64,000 bases of DNA from Sphingobium limneticum (GCF_008710155.1 NZ_VYPZ01000002.1:124001-188000); one strand, 5' to 3'. Shown: positions 34,078 to 43,602, counted from the stretch's first letter. Notes: a model not told the origin generated them from the sequence alone. A program made the numbers and translations.

Positions 34078-34616
34078 CATCACCTCATTTGGGCCGAAAG
34101 GCCCGGAAAACTGTGCCTACCCATCAAACGACAAAATCGCCGGCGGGCGAAACCTCGCCGGCCAGCGTCCATCCGATGCCCCATGCGGGCGCCCTGGAGT
34201 CGTCAGAGTACGGACGGCGGACCGACCGATTGCAGAGGCGCCTTTACGGGAAAGCCGATCAAAGCGCAAGCGACCCTTGAAAAGCCGCCAATCGCCTCGA
34301 CCACAAACCGCTTTCCTACCCGGCCGGCCTTCGATCTAACCTGCGGAATGGAACCGCCGCCGGCCACCTGCCCCCAGATCCTCGCTCGCGCGCAAACGCC
34401 AAAGTGCGCCTGTCGAGCGATCATTCAATACACGCCACCTCTAGCGCGCGTCCGCGTCGCCCCGATGGCGCACCAATGACGCGCACGTGTGACCCAACCG
34501 CCGCGCGTGTGACGCGGCACAGGCGCTTCGCGAAAGCCTCGCGAGCGCGTCCGGCCCGAATAGGCCGACGACACTGTGAACTTCGCCCTGTCGCGCGACT
34601 GTCGCGTCGCGCCGGC
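34078..34616. other. 539-nt stretch without a supported gene
   Basis: It lies between the ffh start and the thiSG stop. It contains the hairpin GGGCC-GAAA-GGCCC at 34091-34104 next to the ffh ribosome binding site. A GC-rich block with TGACGC (34477), TGACCC (34490) and TGACGC (34510) follows, which partly resembles the inverse of the segment at 44287-44355. I looked for an SRP RNA or tRNA and found neither. Open frames here have no recognisable domains. Confidence 0.5.
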
Positions 34617-35618
34617 TCAGATCAGCCCGGCCAGCGGACTCGACGGATCGGCATAGAGTCGCTTGCCCATGCGCCCGGCGCGATAGGCCATGCGGCCCGC
34701 CTCAACGCCCGCCTTCATCGCGGCGGCCATCAGGATCGGGTCTTTCGCCTCGGCGATCGCGGTGTTCATCAACACGCCGGCGCAGCCCAGCTCCATCGCC
34801 ACGGTCGCTTCCGACGCCGTGCCCACACCCGCATCGACCAGCACCGGCAACTTGGTGCCCTCCACGATCAGGCGGATCGTCACCTTGTTCTGGATGCCCA
34901 GGCCCGACCCGATCGGCGCGCCCAGCGGCATGATCGCCACCGCGCCGACATCCTCCAGCCGCTTCGCCGCGATCGGATCGTCCACGCAATAGACCATCGG
35001 CTTGAAGCCTTCCTTGGCCAGCACTTCGGTCGCGCGCAGCGTTTCCACCATATCGGGATAGAGCGTACGCGCCTCGCCCAGCACCTCCAGCTTCACCAGA
35101 TCCCAGCCGCCCGCTTCCCGCGCCAGCCGCAGAGTGCGGATCGCATCCTCGCCTGTGAAGCAGCCCGCCGTATTGGGCAGATAGGTGATCTTTTTCGGAT
35201 CGATAAAGTCGGTCAGCATCGGCGCCTTGGGGTCGCTCACATTGACCCGGCGCACCGCCACGGTCACGATCTCCGCGCCCGAAGCGGCCACCGCCGCCGC
35301 ATTCTGCTCGAAACTCTTATATTTGCCGGTGCCCACGATCAGGCGCGACCGAAACGTCTTGCCCGCCACGCTCCAACTATCGTCATCGACTGCGGCGACG
35401 TCGCCACCACCAACGAAATGCACGATCTCCAATTCGTCGCCATCCTCGACCTTGACCTGCGCGAGGGTCGAACGCGGCACGACCTCCAGATTGCGCTCCA
35501 CCGCCACCTTTTCCGGCACGAAACCCAGTTCGCTCGCAAGGTCCGCCAGCGTCAGCCCGTCGCGGATGCGGCGATGCTCGCCATTGATGTGGATGGAAAT
35601 GGTGCCGTCTATGCTCAC
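34617..35618 (-). CDS. thiG: ThiS-ThiG fusion: sulfur carrier plus thiazole synthase
   Basis: One 333-residue protein joins two thiamine-pathway proteins. Residues 1 to about 70 are a ThiS-like ubiquitin fold ([27 protein letters not shown] ... EIVHFVGGG), whose Gly-Gly, normally the C-terminus, is internal. From about residue 80 it is Thi[88 protein letters not shown]. The start is GTG at 35618 with GGGA about 8 nt upstream. No thiamine riboswitch was recognised in the short leader, which holds only a GTCTCG/CGAGAC hairpin (35642-35659). Confidence 0.93.
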   Translation of the reverse strand: MSIDGTISIHINGEHRRIRDGLTLADLASELGFVPEKVAVERNLEVVPRSTLAQVKVEDGDELEIVHFVGGGDVAAVDDDSWSVAGKTFRSRLIVGTGKYKSFEQNAAAVAASGAEIVTVAVRRVNVSDPKAPMLTDFIDPKKITYLPNTAGCFTGEDAIRTLRLAREAGGWDLVKLEVLGEARTLYPDMVETLRATEVLAKEGFKPMVYCVDDPIAAKRLEDVGAVAIMPLGAPIGSGLGIQNKVTIRLIVEGTKLPVLVDAGVGTASEATVAMELGCAGVLMNTAIAEAKDPILMAAAMKAGVEAGRMAYRAGRMGKRLYADPSSPLAGLI

Positions 35619-35728
35619 TGCGCTGTCCCGGACAAGAAGGAGTCTCGACTAGGCGAGACGGGAAGGGCTAAGGATCGTGCGCATATAGGGGCGGCCTTGC
35701 CCGCCAAGCAACATCAGAAGGGTTCGCC

Positions 35729-36169
35729 ATGGCCGACACGCGCAAAATCTACGTTCTCAATGGCCCCAACCTCAACATGCTGGGCACGCGCGAGCCGGAA
35801 ATCTATGGCTACGACACGCTGGACGACATTGCCGAACGCATGGAGGATGTCGCCGGCCGCGCCCATGTGGAGATCGTCTTCCGCCAGTCGAACCATGAAG
35901 GCTATCTGGTCGACTGGCTGCAGGAAGCCCATGCGGAAGGCGCCCATGCCGTCATCATCAATCCCGGCGCCTACACCCACACGTCGATCGCGCTGCACGA
36001 CGCGATCAAGGGCATCACCGTGCCCGTTATCGAAATCCACCTCTCCAACCCCCACAAGCGCGAGCCTTTCCGCCATAAAAGCTATGTCGGCATGGCGGCC
36101 AAGGGCACCATCGCGGGCTTTGGCCCCATGTCCTACATGCTGGCGCTGGAAGCCGCGCTGGAACTGTAA
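35729..36169 (+). CDS. aroQ: 3-dehydroquinate dehydratase, type II
   Basis: Third step of the shikimate pathway. The 146-residue product shows the [17 protein letters not shown] start with the catalytic Tyr in the flexible loop, [31 protein letters not shown], and [17 protein letters not shown]. All are intact. It heads the aroQ-accB-accC-arsC-like group, a common proteobacterial order. Confidence 0.98.
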   Translation: MADTRKIYVLNGPNLNMLGTREPEIYGYDTLDDIAERMEDVAGRAHVEIVFRQSNHEGYLVDWLQEAHAEGAHAVIINPGAYTHTSIALHDAIKGITVPVIEIHLSNPHKREPFRHKSYVGMAAKGTIAGFGPMSYMLALEAALEL

Positions 36170-36262
36170 CGCCTTACGTTTTGGCGCACGAAAGTTGCGC
36201 TTTGCCGTAAATGCGCATAGGCGCGGGCACCAGAAACGATATTCACCGGCCAGGGACTTCAC

Positions 36263-36748
36263 ATGACCGACAAACAAGAAAAGGGCGCAATGCAGGTGGA
36301 CGTACAGTTGGTGCGCGATCTCGCTGCGCTGCTGGACGACACCAACCTCACCGAGATTGAGGTTGAGGATGGCGATCGCAAGATCCGCGTCGCTCGCAAG
36401 GCCGCATCGGCCGCTGCGCCCGTCTATGCCGCCGCGCCGGCCGCCGCCCCCGTTGCCGCTGCGCCTGTCGCGGCCCCCGTCGCTGCACCTGCTGGCGAAG
36501 CCGCTCTGCCGTCGGGCACGGTGGTCAAGTCGCCGATCGTGGGCACCGCCTATCTGTCGGCCGAACCCGGCTCCGCCCCCTTCGCCCGCGTGGGTGCGCA
36601 GGTCGCCGCCGGCGAAACCATCCTGATCGTCGAAGCCATGAAGGTCATGAACGCGATCGCCGCGCCCGTCGCCGGTACGGTCAAGGCCGTACTGGTCGAT
36701 AACGGTCAGCCGGTCGAATATGACCAGCCGCTGATCGTCATCGAATAA
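36263..36748 (+). CDS. accB: Biotin carboxyl carrier protein of acetyl-CoA carboxylase
   Basis: The 161-residue product has an N-terminal helical region and a Pro/Ala-rich linker (about 48-80). The C-terminal biotinyl domain carries the biotinylation motif VEAMKVMN at K127. It carries the carboxyl group from AccC to the carboxyltransferase in fatty-acid synthesis. accC follows 15 nt later. Confidence 0.97.
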   Translation: MTDKQEKGAMQVDVQLVRDLAALLDDTNLTEIEVEDGDRKIRVARKAASAAAPVYAAAPAAAPVAAAPVAAPVAAPAGEAALPSGTVVKSPIVGTAYLSAEPGSAPFARVGAQVAAGETILIVEAMKVMNAIAAPVAGTVKAVLVDNGQPVEYDQPLIVIE

Positions 36749-36763
36749 GGCCCGCACAAGCTT

Positions 36764-38116
36764 ATGGCCATCGAGAAACTGCTGATCGCCAACCGTGGCG
36801 AGATCGCGCTTCGCATCCACCGTGCCTGCCATGAAATGGGCATCAAGACCGTCGCGGTGCACTCCACCGCCGACGCCGATGCCATGCATGTGCGCCTGGC
36901 CGACGAAGCCATCTGCATCGGGCCGCCCGCGGCCAAGGACAGCTATCTGAACATCGCTGCCATCATTTCGGCAGCGGAAATCAGCGGCGCGGACGCGATC
37001 CATCCCGGTTACGGCTTCCTGTCGGAAAACGCCAAGTTCGCCGAGATCGTCGAAGCGCACGGCCTCGCCTTCGTCGGTCCCAAGCCCGAACATATCCGCA
37101 CCATGGGCGACAAGATCGAAGCCAAGCGTACCGCCGGTGCGCTGGGCCTGCCACTCGTCCCCGGTTCGGACGGCGCGGTCAGCGATGTGGAAGAAGCCAA
37201 GGCGATTGCCGAAGCCGCCGGCTATCCGGTGATCATCAAGGCCGCTTCGGGCGGCGGTGGTCGCGGCATGAAGGTGTGCACCTCGCCCGACAGCCTCGAA
37301 ACGCTGATGCAGCAGGCGGGCTCGGAAGCGAAGGCCGCCTTTGGCGACGCGACCGTCTATATCGAAAAATATCTGGGCAATCCGCGTCATATCGAAATCC
37401 AGGTATTCGGCGACGGCAATGGCAATGCCATCCATCTGGGCGAACGCGACTGCTCGCTCCAGCGCCGCCACCAGAAGGTGCTGGAAGAAGCCCCCTCGCC
37501 CGTCCTGTCGCAGGCCGAGCGCGAACGCATCGGCGGCATCTGTGCCAAGGCGATGGCCGACATGGCCTATCGCGGCGCCGGCACGATCGAATTCCTGTGG
37601 GAAAATGGCGAATTCTACTTCATCGAGATGAATACCCGCCTTCAGGTGGAACATCCGGTGACGGAAATGATCACCGGCCTCGACCTGGTGCGCGAACAGA
37701 TCCGCGTCGCCGAAGGCAAGCCGCTGTCGGTCACACAGGACGATATCCGCTTCACCGGCCATGCGATCGAATGCCGCATCAATGCGGAGGATCCCAAGAC
37801 CTTCGCGCCCTCGCCGGGCACCGTCACCAGCTATCATGTTCCGGGCGGCATGCACGTCCGCGTCGATAGCGGCCTGTATCAGGGCTATAAGGTGCCGCCT
37901 TATTACGACTCCATGATCGGCAAGCTGATCGTCTATGGCCGCACCCGCGAAGGTGCGATCATGCGCCTGCGCCGCGCGCTGGAGGAATATGTGATCGAAG
38001 GGATGAAGACCACCATCCCGCTGCATCAGGCCCTGCTGCGCGATCCGGAATTTCTGGACGGCAACTACACGATCAAGTGGCTGGAAGAATGGCTCGCCCG
38101 TGAGGATGGCCAGTGA
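36764..38116 (+). CDS. accC: Biotin carboxylase subunit of acetyl-CoA carboxylase
   Basis: ATP-dependent carboxylation of biotin on AccB. The 450-residue ATP-grasp enzyme starts [22 protein letters not shown]. It carries the flexible P-loop [11 protein letters not shown], the catalytic stretch [45 protein letters not shown], and the C-terminal AFAPSPG-like region. Its TGA overlaps the GTG of the arsC-like gene. Confidence 0.98.
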   Translation: MAIEKLLIANRGEIALRIHRACHEMGIKTVAVHSTADADAMHVRLADEAICIGPPAAKDSYLNIAAIISAAEISGADAIHPGYGFLSENAKFAEIVEAHGLAFVGPKPEHIRTMGDKIEAKRTAGALGLPLVPGSDGAVSDVEEAKAIAEAAGYPVIIKAASGGGGRGMKVCTSPDSLETLMQQAGSEAKAAFGDATVYIEKYLGNPRHIEIQVFGDGNGNAIHLGERDCSLQRRHQKVLEEAPSPVLSQAERERIGGICAKAMADMAYRGAGTIEFLWENGEFYFIEMNTRLQVEHPVTEMITGLDLVREQIRVAEGKPLSVTQDDIRFTGHAIECRINAEDPKTFAPSPGTVTSYHVPGGMHVRVDSGLYQGYKVPPYYDSMIGKLIVYGRTREGAIMRLRRALEEYVIEGMKTTIPLHQALLRDPEFLDGNYTIKWLEEWLAREDGQ

Positions 38117-38457
38117 AGGCCACCATCTGGCATAATCCCAAATGCGGCACGTCGCGCAAGACGCTGGCGATTCTTGAGGAAACGCCGGGCGTCGAGGTGG
38201 AGGTGGTCGAATATCTCAAGACGCCCTTCACCCGCGACAAGCTGGTCCAGCTGTTCGCCGACGCCGGGCTGACTCCGGCGCAAGCGATCCGCAAGATGGG
38301 CACCGATGCCGAAGAACGCGGCCTGTCCGACATGGATGGCGACGCGATCCTGGACGAAATGGCGGCCAACCCCGCCTATGTGAACCGCCCCTTCGTCGAA
38401 ACGGAAAAGGGCGTCCGCTTCTGCCGCCCGCAGGACAAGGTCCTGGAAATCCTGTGA
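38113..38457 (+). CDS. ArsC/Spx/YffB family thioredoxin-fold protein (arsenate reductase-like)
   Basis: The 114-residue product has the ArsC-type N-terminus [16 protein letters not shown] with the single redox Cys C11. The family region [20 protein letters not shown] and [24 protein letters not shown] follow. It is likely a glutaredoxin-coupled reductase; arsenate activity is known for some members, while in others the substrate is unknown. No other ars gene is near. It starts at GTG 38113, overlapping accC by 4 nt. Confidence 0.92.
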   Translation: MKATIWHNPKCGTSRKTLAILEETPGVEVEVVEYLKTPFTRDKLVQLFADAGLTPAQAIRKMGTDAEERGLSDMDGDAILDEMAANPAYVNRPFVETEKGVRFCRPQDKVLEIL

Positions 38458-38462
38458 TTATC

Positions 38463-38496
38463 CAGTCCCTTGTCACGCAACCGTAACAAGGGACTG
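38463..38496 (+). terminator. Hairpin after the acc operon, candidate terminator
   Basis: CAGTCCCTTGT (38463-38473) pairs perfectly with ACAAGGGACTG (38486-38496) across a 12-nt loop, 5 nt after the stop codon. Only ATTTGAGTTCTT follows, so the T-tract is weak. Confidence 0.6.
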
Positions 38497-38507
38497 ATTT
38501 GAGTTCT

Positions 38508-38534
38508 TGCTTTGATGGCGGGAAGCCTTAGCTT
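38508..38534 (+). promoter_or_regulatory. Putative leaderless promoter of the ParA-like gene
   Basis: TTGCTT (38508) and CTTAGCTT (-10-like TAGCTT 38529-38534) are followed after 8 nt by the ATG at 38543. No Shine-Dalgarno sequence is present. The layout is the same as upstream of the gene at 47611. Confidence 0.45.
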
Positions 38535-38542
38535 CCCCATTC

Positions 38543-39292
38543 ATGGCAAAGGAACCGGTATTGGCGACCATCGCCGTCTACAGCCTCAAGGGCGGCGTGG
38601 GGAAAACCACCTTCGCGATCAACTTGGCCTGGGCCTCGGCCTGCATCTCGAAGCGGCGTACGCTGCTCTGGGATCTGGATCCGCAGGCGGCGTCCAGCTG
38701 GCTCCTGTCCACCGACACGGAAAGCCGCGATGCGGCGCAGGCGATCTTCAGCAAGGATGTGGACGTCCGCAAGCTGATCCAGCCATCGACCGTGCCGGGG
38801 CTCGACCTGATCGCCGCCGACACCTCGCTGCGCAGCCTCGACCATCTGTTCCGCGAAATGGACAAGAAGAAGCGGCTGGCCAAGCTGATCGAAAGCCTGG
38901 GCCGCGATTATGACCGCATCATCCTCGACTGCCCGCCGGGCCTGACCGAAACCAGCGAGCAGGTGCTCCGCGCCGCCGACCTGATCGTCATCCCGGTCAT
39001 CCCGTCCCCCCTGTCGCAACGCGCCATGGGCGAAGTCGCCCGCTATCTGGTGCAGCGCGGCGGCAATCATGCGCCGATCCTGCCGGTCTATTCGATGGTC
39101 GATCGCCGCCGCAGTCTGCATCGCACGGCGCTGGAAAGCCAGTCGGGTTGGCCCGCCATTCCCATGTCCAGCACGATCGAACAGATGACGGTGCGCCGCA
39201 AGCCACTAGGCGTCTTCGCTCCGGCGTCGCCCCCGGCGCAGGCCTTCTCTGCGCTATGGACTCAGGTGGAACGGCAGCTGCTGGCGAAATAG
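38543..39292 (+). CDS. ParA/MinD-type ATPase, orphan
   Basis: The 249-residue product has the deviant Walker A motif SLKGGVGKTT (K16, K21), Walker A' LLWDLDPQAASSW, and Walker B IILDCPPGL. These are the features of ParA-family proteins that dimerise on ATP and position cargo on nucleoid or membrane. No ParB or other partner gene is next to it, so the cargo is unknown. The neighbouring gene, converging on it with 2 nt between stop codons, encodes a cyclic-di-GMP enzyme. Confidence 0.92.
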   Translation: MAKEPVLATIAVYSLKGGVGKTTFAINLAWASACISKRRTLLWDLDPQAASSWLLSTDTESRDAAQAIFSKDVDVRKLIQPSTVPGLDLIAADTSLRSLDHLFREMDKKKRLAKLIESLGRDYDRIILDCPPGLTETSEQVLRAADLIVIPVIPSPLSQRAMGEVARYLVQRGGNHAPILPVYSMVDRRRSLHRTALESQSGWPAIPMSSTIEQMTVRRKPLGVFAPASPPAQAFSALWTQVERQLLAK

Positions 39293-39294
39293 GG

Positions 39295-41643
39295 TCAACC
39301 TAAGGCGACGCGCTGCGGCGCAGGGAACAGCCGGGCCGCATCTTCGGGCAGCATCGGCCGGCCGAAAAAATAGCCCTGCACCTTCTTGCAGCCCAATCGG
39401 CGGACCATCTGCAATTCCGCTTCCGTTTCCACGCCTTCGGCCGTCGTCGCCATGCCAAGGCTGTCCGCCAGCGTCACCACGGCACGGATGATCGCCAGGC
39501 TTTCCGCCGTGTTCTTCGATGCGCCCACGACGAAGCTGCGGTCGATCTTGATCGTGTTGAAGCGGGTGCGACTGAGATAGCCGAGCGAGCTGTAGCCCGT
39601 GCCGAAATCGTCGAGCGACAGTTGGATGCCAAGGCCCAGCAACTGATCCAGCACTTTGAGCGCGCCCGTATCCTCGCCCATGAAGACGCTTTCGGTGACT
39701 TCCAGCTCCAGCCGTCGCGCCTCCAGCCCGCTCTGCGCCAGCGCGGAGACGACGGCGGACACGAAACTGGGATGGGCCAATTGTTCGGCCGAGACGTTCA
39801 CGGCGATCCGCACGTCGTCCGGCCAGGTCGCCGCTTCCATGCAGGCGGTGCGCAACACCCATTCGCCGATCGGCCCGATCAGCCGTGCTTCCTCCGCCAC
39901 CGGGATGAACTTGACCGGCGATATCGCGCCCAGTTGCGGATGGGTCCAGCGCACCAGTGCCTCAAAGCCCAGCACTACCCCCTGATCGGCATCGACCACC
40001 GGCTGATAGAGGACATGCAACTGTTCCTTTTCCAACGCCTCGCGCAACGCCAGTTCCAGCTGCCGCCGCTCTTCGGCTTGGGCATGAAGCTGCGGCTCAT
40101 AGGCGCGATGTACGCCACCGCCGTCATCCTTGGCCCGGTAGAGCGCCAGGTCGGCGCTGCGAATCAGCGCTTCGGATTCGCGGCCGTCCATCGGTGACAG
40201 CGCCGATCCAACGGACGCGCCGACATGCAACATATGCTGGTCGACCTGATAGGGCGCCGACAAGGCACCGATGATCGCCGACGCAAGCCGGGGGATGACC
40301 GCGCCGTCCGCGACATGCGGCAGGACCACGGCAAATTCGTCGCCGCCAAAGCGCCCGCAAAATTCACCCGCATCGCAGACCTGCCGCAGGCGGCGCGCCA
40401 CCTGGCTCAGCAGCTTGTCGCCGATCTGGTGGCCCAGCGTGTCGTTGATCGACTTGAACCGGTCGAGGTCGATCATCATGAAGCCGCAGCCGGGCGAACG
40501 GCCCCGCGCCGTATCCATCGCCTGATCCAGCACTTCGCGCAGATGGCTGCGATTGGGCAGGCCGGTCAGCGGGTCGAAACGTGCCAGTTGCGCAATCTTG
40601 TCCGCTGATTCGCGCTGGATCGTGACGTCGGAGCCGACGCCGCGAAAGCCCTGGAACACGCCATGTTCGTCATGCCGGGGCGACGCGGACAATTCCCACC
40701 AGCGCCATTGCCCCTTAATCTCGACCGGCAGGACGAGGTTGCTGAAACTCTCGCGCCGCTTGAGATGGTCGGCCAAATTGTGCAGCCCAGCGGCGAAGCG
40801 GCCATTGTCCCAACCGCTGCCGGCCAGGATTTGTACCATCGACACGCCCTCCAGCTGCGCGGGTTCGACGCCCAGCGTTTCGGCGAAGCGGCTGGACACG
40901 CCACTGATCCGCCGCAGCGTGTCGGTCTGCCACAGCCAGTCGGAGCCGCCGACCTCATATTCGCGCAGCAGCAGGCTCACCACCTCGCTCTTTTCGGCCA
41001 GTTGGGCCGTGGTGCTGTGCTGGCGGGCGAAGGTGCGGGCGTAGATGAAGCAGCCGGCGAGCAGGGACAGGGCATAGCTGGTCGCGAGCGCGCGCAGCGG
41101 CAGTTGGCCATGGTCGTCGAACATGAAGAAGAGGCCGACGATGCAGGGCAGGAGATAGGCGCTGGCGGCGAGCGGGGTCGCGGCATAGCTGATCGCGCCG
41201 CACACCATGATGCAGCTGACCAGCGTCCAGAGCGCGATCAATTCGGTCGTCTGTCCGGATCGGCCGATGAGTGCCATGCAGCTGGCCCAGACCAGCCCCT
41301 GCAACAGCGCGCCCAGCCCATGGCGGCGCAGGTCCGAAGGCCCGTTCGCCCCGCCGCGATGGGTGCTCAGGCCGATGGCGGCGGCCGTGGCAACGATCAG
41401 CGCCGCGCTCCAGCCGGCAAGCAGCATCAGCGGGCAGCAATGTGAAAACACCTGCCACAGGAAAAGCAGGCCGCACATGTTCATGCCATGGCGCAGGATG
41501 GCGACGCTGTCGGCGGACCGCAGCTGCGCCTCCAGCACGCGCATGCCGGTTTCGTCCGCCATCGATGACAGTCCCATCATCGCCCGAAGCGATGCCCGTT
41601 CCTGTCGACCCGGCTCTTCGCTCTGATCGATCTTGCTACCCAC
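39295..41643 (-). CDS. Membrane PAS-GGDEF-EAL protein (cyclic-di-GMP turnover)
   Basis: A 782-residue protein. The N-terminal half has about six membrane helices (roughly residues 50-205), then a PAS-like segment (about 230-350, ending SDVTIQRESADKIAQL). The GGDEF domain has an intact GGDEF motif (residues 433-437 in FCGRFGGDEF), and the EAL domain an intact EAL (E561 in LGFEALVRW) with DDFGTGYSSL. Both synthesis and hydrolysis of cyclic-di-GMP are therefore possible. The start is GTG 41643; the ATG at 41580 is an alternative. It converges on the ParA-like gene. Confidence 0.95.
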   Translation of the reverse strand: MGSKIDQSEEPGRQERASLRAMMGLSSMADETGMRVLEAQLRSADSVAILRHGMNMCGLLFLWQVFSHCCPLMLLAGWSAALIVATAAAIGLSTHRGGANGPSDLRRHGLGALLQGLVWASCMALIGRSGQTTELIALWTLVSCIMVCGAISYAATPLAASAYLLPCIVGLFFMFDDHGQLPLRALATSYALSLLAGCFIYARTFARQHSTTAQLAEKSEVVSLLLREYEVGGSDWLWQTDTLRRISGVSSRFAETLGVEPAQLEGVSMVQILAGSGWDNGRFAAGLHNLADHLKRRESFSNLVLPVEIKGQWRWWELSASPRHDEHGVFQGFRGVGSDVTIQRESADKIAQLARFDPLTGLPNRSHLREVLDQAMDTARGRSPGCGFMMIDLDRFKSINDTLGHQIGDKLLSQVARRLRQVCDAGEFCGRFGGDEFAVVLPHVADGAVIPRLASAIIGALSAPYQVDQHMLHVGASVGSALSPMDGRESEALIRSADLALYRAKDDGGGVHRAYEPQLHAQAEERRQLELALREALEKEQLHVLYQPVVDADQGVVLGFEALVRWTHPQLGAISPVKFIPVAEEARLIGPIGEWVLRTACMEAATWPDDVRIAVNVSAEQLAHPSFVSAVVSALAQSGLEARRLELEVTESVFMGEDTGALKVLDQLLGLGIQLSLDDFGTGYSSLGYLSRTRFNTIKIDRSFVVGASKNTAESLAIIRAVVTLADSLGMATTAEGVETEAELQMVRRLGCKKVQGYFFGRPMLPEDAARLFPAPQRVALG

Positions 41644-41693
41644 ATGCCGGCGTTACCAGCCATGGGTTAGCAATCGGTAACCTTACCGGGCGT

Positions 41694-43433
41694 TTATGCC
41701 GCGATATCGTAAGGCCGGATTTCGCCGGTCAGATAGAGATTGCGCGCCTTCGACCGGCTGAGTTTACCCGAAGAGGTGCGCGGCAGGGTGCGCGGCGGCA
41801 CCAGTTCCACGACGCAATTCATGCCGGTGATGGCGCGAACCCGCTCGCGAATCTGGTCGCGCAGGCGCGAGCGCTCCTCATTGTCCGACGTGCGGCAATG
41901 GACCAGCACGGCGGGCGCTTCCTCACCACCGGGCGTGGTGATGGCGAAGGCGGCGATGTCGCCCTGCTTGAAGCCGGGCAGCTGTTCCACCGCCCATTCG
42001 ATATCCTGCGGCCAGTGATTCTTGCCGTTGATGATGATCATGTCCTTGGCGCGGCCGACAATGTAGAGATAGCCGTCGGACAGATAGCCCATGTCGCCGG
42101 TGTCGAGCCAGCCGTCGGCCATGCAGGCGGCGGTCGCGGCATCGTCGCGGAAATAACCGACCATGAGGCTCGGCCCGGTGGTCCACACCTTGCCGATCTG
42201 ACGCTCGTTCATCAGGCCGCCATCCTCGTCGCGGATTTCCACGACCATGTCCTTGGCCGGCTTGCCGCAGTTGACGATGGAGCGGAAACGCTGCGGACGG
42301 CCCTCCGGCGCATCGCCGCCCGACAGGTCGGTTTCCTCGACCAGTTCGACGATGATGCCCTCACCCGGCGGCATGATGGTGACGGCCAGGGTCGCTTCGG
42401 CCAGACCGTAGCTGGGCAGGAACGCCTTGGGGCTGAAGCCGGCGTCGGCGAAGGCGTCGACGAAGCTCTGCATCACGTCGGGGCGGATCATGTCCGCGCC
42501 ATTGCCGGCCAGACGCCAGCGGGAGAGGTCAAAGCGATCCTGCGCCTTGGTCTGGCTGGACATGCGGCGGGCGCAGATATCGTAGCCGAAGGTCGGCGAA
42601 TAGCTGATCGAGGTGCCCTCGTTACGGCTGATGAGATCCAGCCAGGCGAGCGGGCGACGAGCGAAATCCTCCGTCTTCATGTAATCGGTCGACACCTGAT
42701 TGGCGACCGGCGACAGGAAGCAGCCGACCAGACCCATGTCATGATACCAGGGCAACCAGCTGATGCAGCGATCGCTGTCCTGCACTTCCATGCCGTGGCT
42801 GTGCGCCGACAGGTTGGAGAGCAGCGCATGATGGGTGACGGCCACACCATGCGGGAAACGGGTCGAGCCGCTGCTATATTGCAGATAGGCGATTTCCTGC
42901 GGCTGCGCCTGCGGCAGGTCGACAGGGATGGCTTCGCGCGCCAGGAAATCCTCGAACGCGATGCTTTCGACCGATTTTTGCCGACCGGACTCGCCCGCCA
43001 TCTCTTCCAGCTCCTTGGGGAAGAGGAACAGCATCGGGTCGCAGCTGGACAGCTGAACATTCAGCTGGTCGATATAGCTTTCCTTGCCGCCGAAGCTAGT
43101 GGGCAGCGGCAGCGGCACCGGCCAGGCGCCGGCATAGACGATGCCGAAGAAGAGCGTCGCGAAATCGGCGCCGGTTTCGGCGACCAGCGCGATGCGATCC
43201 TGCGGCTTGACGCCATGGGCGATCAGGCGATGGGCGCAGGCGATGGCGTCAGCACGCAGTTCATAGAAGGGATAGGGCCGGGCCAGATTGCCACGGGCGT
43301 CATGGAAATTCAGGCCGCGTTTGCCCAGCGCCGCATAGTCCAGCGCTTCGCCCAGCGTCTCGAAGTCCGAGAAGCGGCGTGGCAGATCATCAGTGGTCGG
43401 CGTTGGTGCCATCATCTCTTGCGAACCCGTCAT
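41694..43433 (-). CDS. Fatty-acyl-AMP ligase (FAAL, adenylate-forming enzyme)
   Basis: A protein of about 579 residues. It has the adenylation P-loop YLQYSSGSTRFPHGV, SWLPWYHDMGLVG, LPSYGLAEATLAV, and the hinge YLYIVGRAKDMIIINGKNHWPQDIEWAVE. The C-terminal lysine region LPRTSSGKLSRSKA is also intact. These are the FAAL/FadD32 features: acyl-AMP formation and transfer to an acyl carrier protein rather than CoA. A role in sphingolipid or other complex lipid synthesis is an inference. The start is taken at 43433 (MTGSQEMMAPTPT); ATGs at 43463 and 43415 are alternatives. No acyl carrier protein gene is adjacent. Confidence 0.92.
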   Translation of the reverse strand: MTGSQEMMAPTPTTDDLPRRFSDFETLGEALDYAALGKRGLNFHDARGNLARPYPFYELRADAIACAHRLIAHGVKPQDRIALVAETGADFATLFFGIVYAGAWPVPLPLPTSFGGKESYIDQLNVQLSSCDPMLFLFPKELEEMAGESGRQKSVESIAFEDFLAREAIPVDLPQAQPQEIAYLQYSSGSTRFPHGVAVTHHALLSNLSAHSHGMEVQDSDRCISWLPWYHDMGLVGCFLSPVANQVSTDYMKTEDFARRPLAWLDLISRNEGTSISYSPTFGYDICARRMSSQTKAQDRFDLSRWRLAGNGADMIRPDVMQSFVDAFADAGFSPKAFLPSYGLAEATLAVTIMPPGEGIIVELVEETDLSGGDAPEGRPQRFRSIVNCGKPAKDMVVEIRDEDGGLMNERQIGKVWTTGPSLMVGYFRDDAATAACMADGWLDTGDMGYLSDGYLYIVGRAKDMIIINGKNHWPQDIEWAVEQLPGFKQGDIAAFAITTPGGEEAPAVLVHCRTSDNEERSRLRDQIRERVRAITGMNCVVELVPPRTLPRTSSGKLSRSKARNLYLTGEIRPYDIAA

Positions 43434-43602
43434 ATTGGTTTCACCCAATGTCTTAAAACTCATGAAAGCGGGGCCGCTAGCAGCTTTGGCCGCCGCTTGC
43501 ACCGCCTATTCCATGCCAATCTCGCTTATTAGCCGACAAGGCACGGTGAAATTCCGGCCCGACTGTGGCATAAACATGGCGCATCGGTCATTAAGTGTCA
43601 TC

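Noticed and set aside
34078-34616. Possible SRP (4.5S) RNA or tRNA gene near ffh
   Set aside because: No SRP tetraloop/symmetric-loop signature and no cloverleaf with a GTTCRA-type arm could be found.
35619-35728. Possible TPP riboswitch before thiSG
   Set aside because: The leader is short and has only a GTCTCG/CGAGAC hairpin; I found no CTGAGA or other thi-box core.
35714-38026. Very long open frame (about 770 codons) on the minus strand
   Set aside because: It is entirely antisense to accB and accC, which have complete motifs. Its translation is Gly/Asp/His-rich without domains, as expected for shadow frames in GC-rich DNA.
41271-43532. Plus-strand open frame of about 750 codons opposite the fatty-acyl-AMP ligase
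   Set aside because: Shadow frame; the minus-strand protein has all adenylation motifs.
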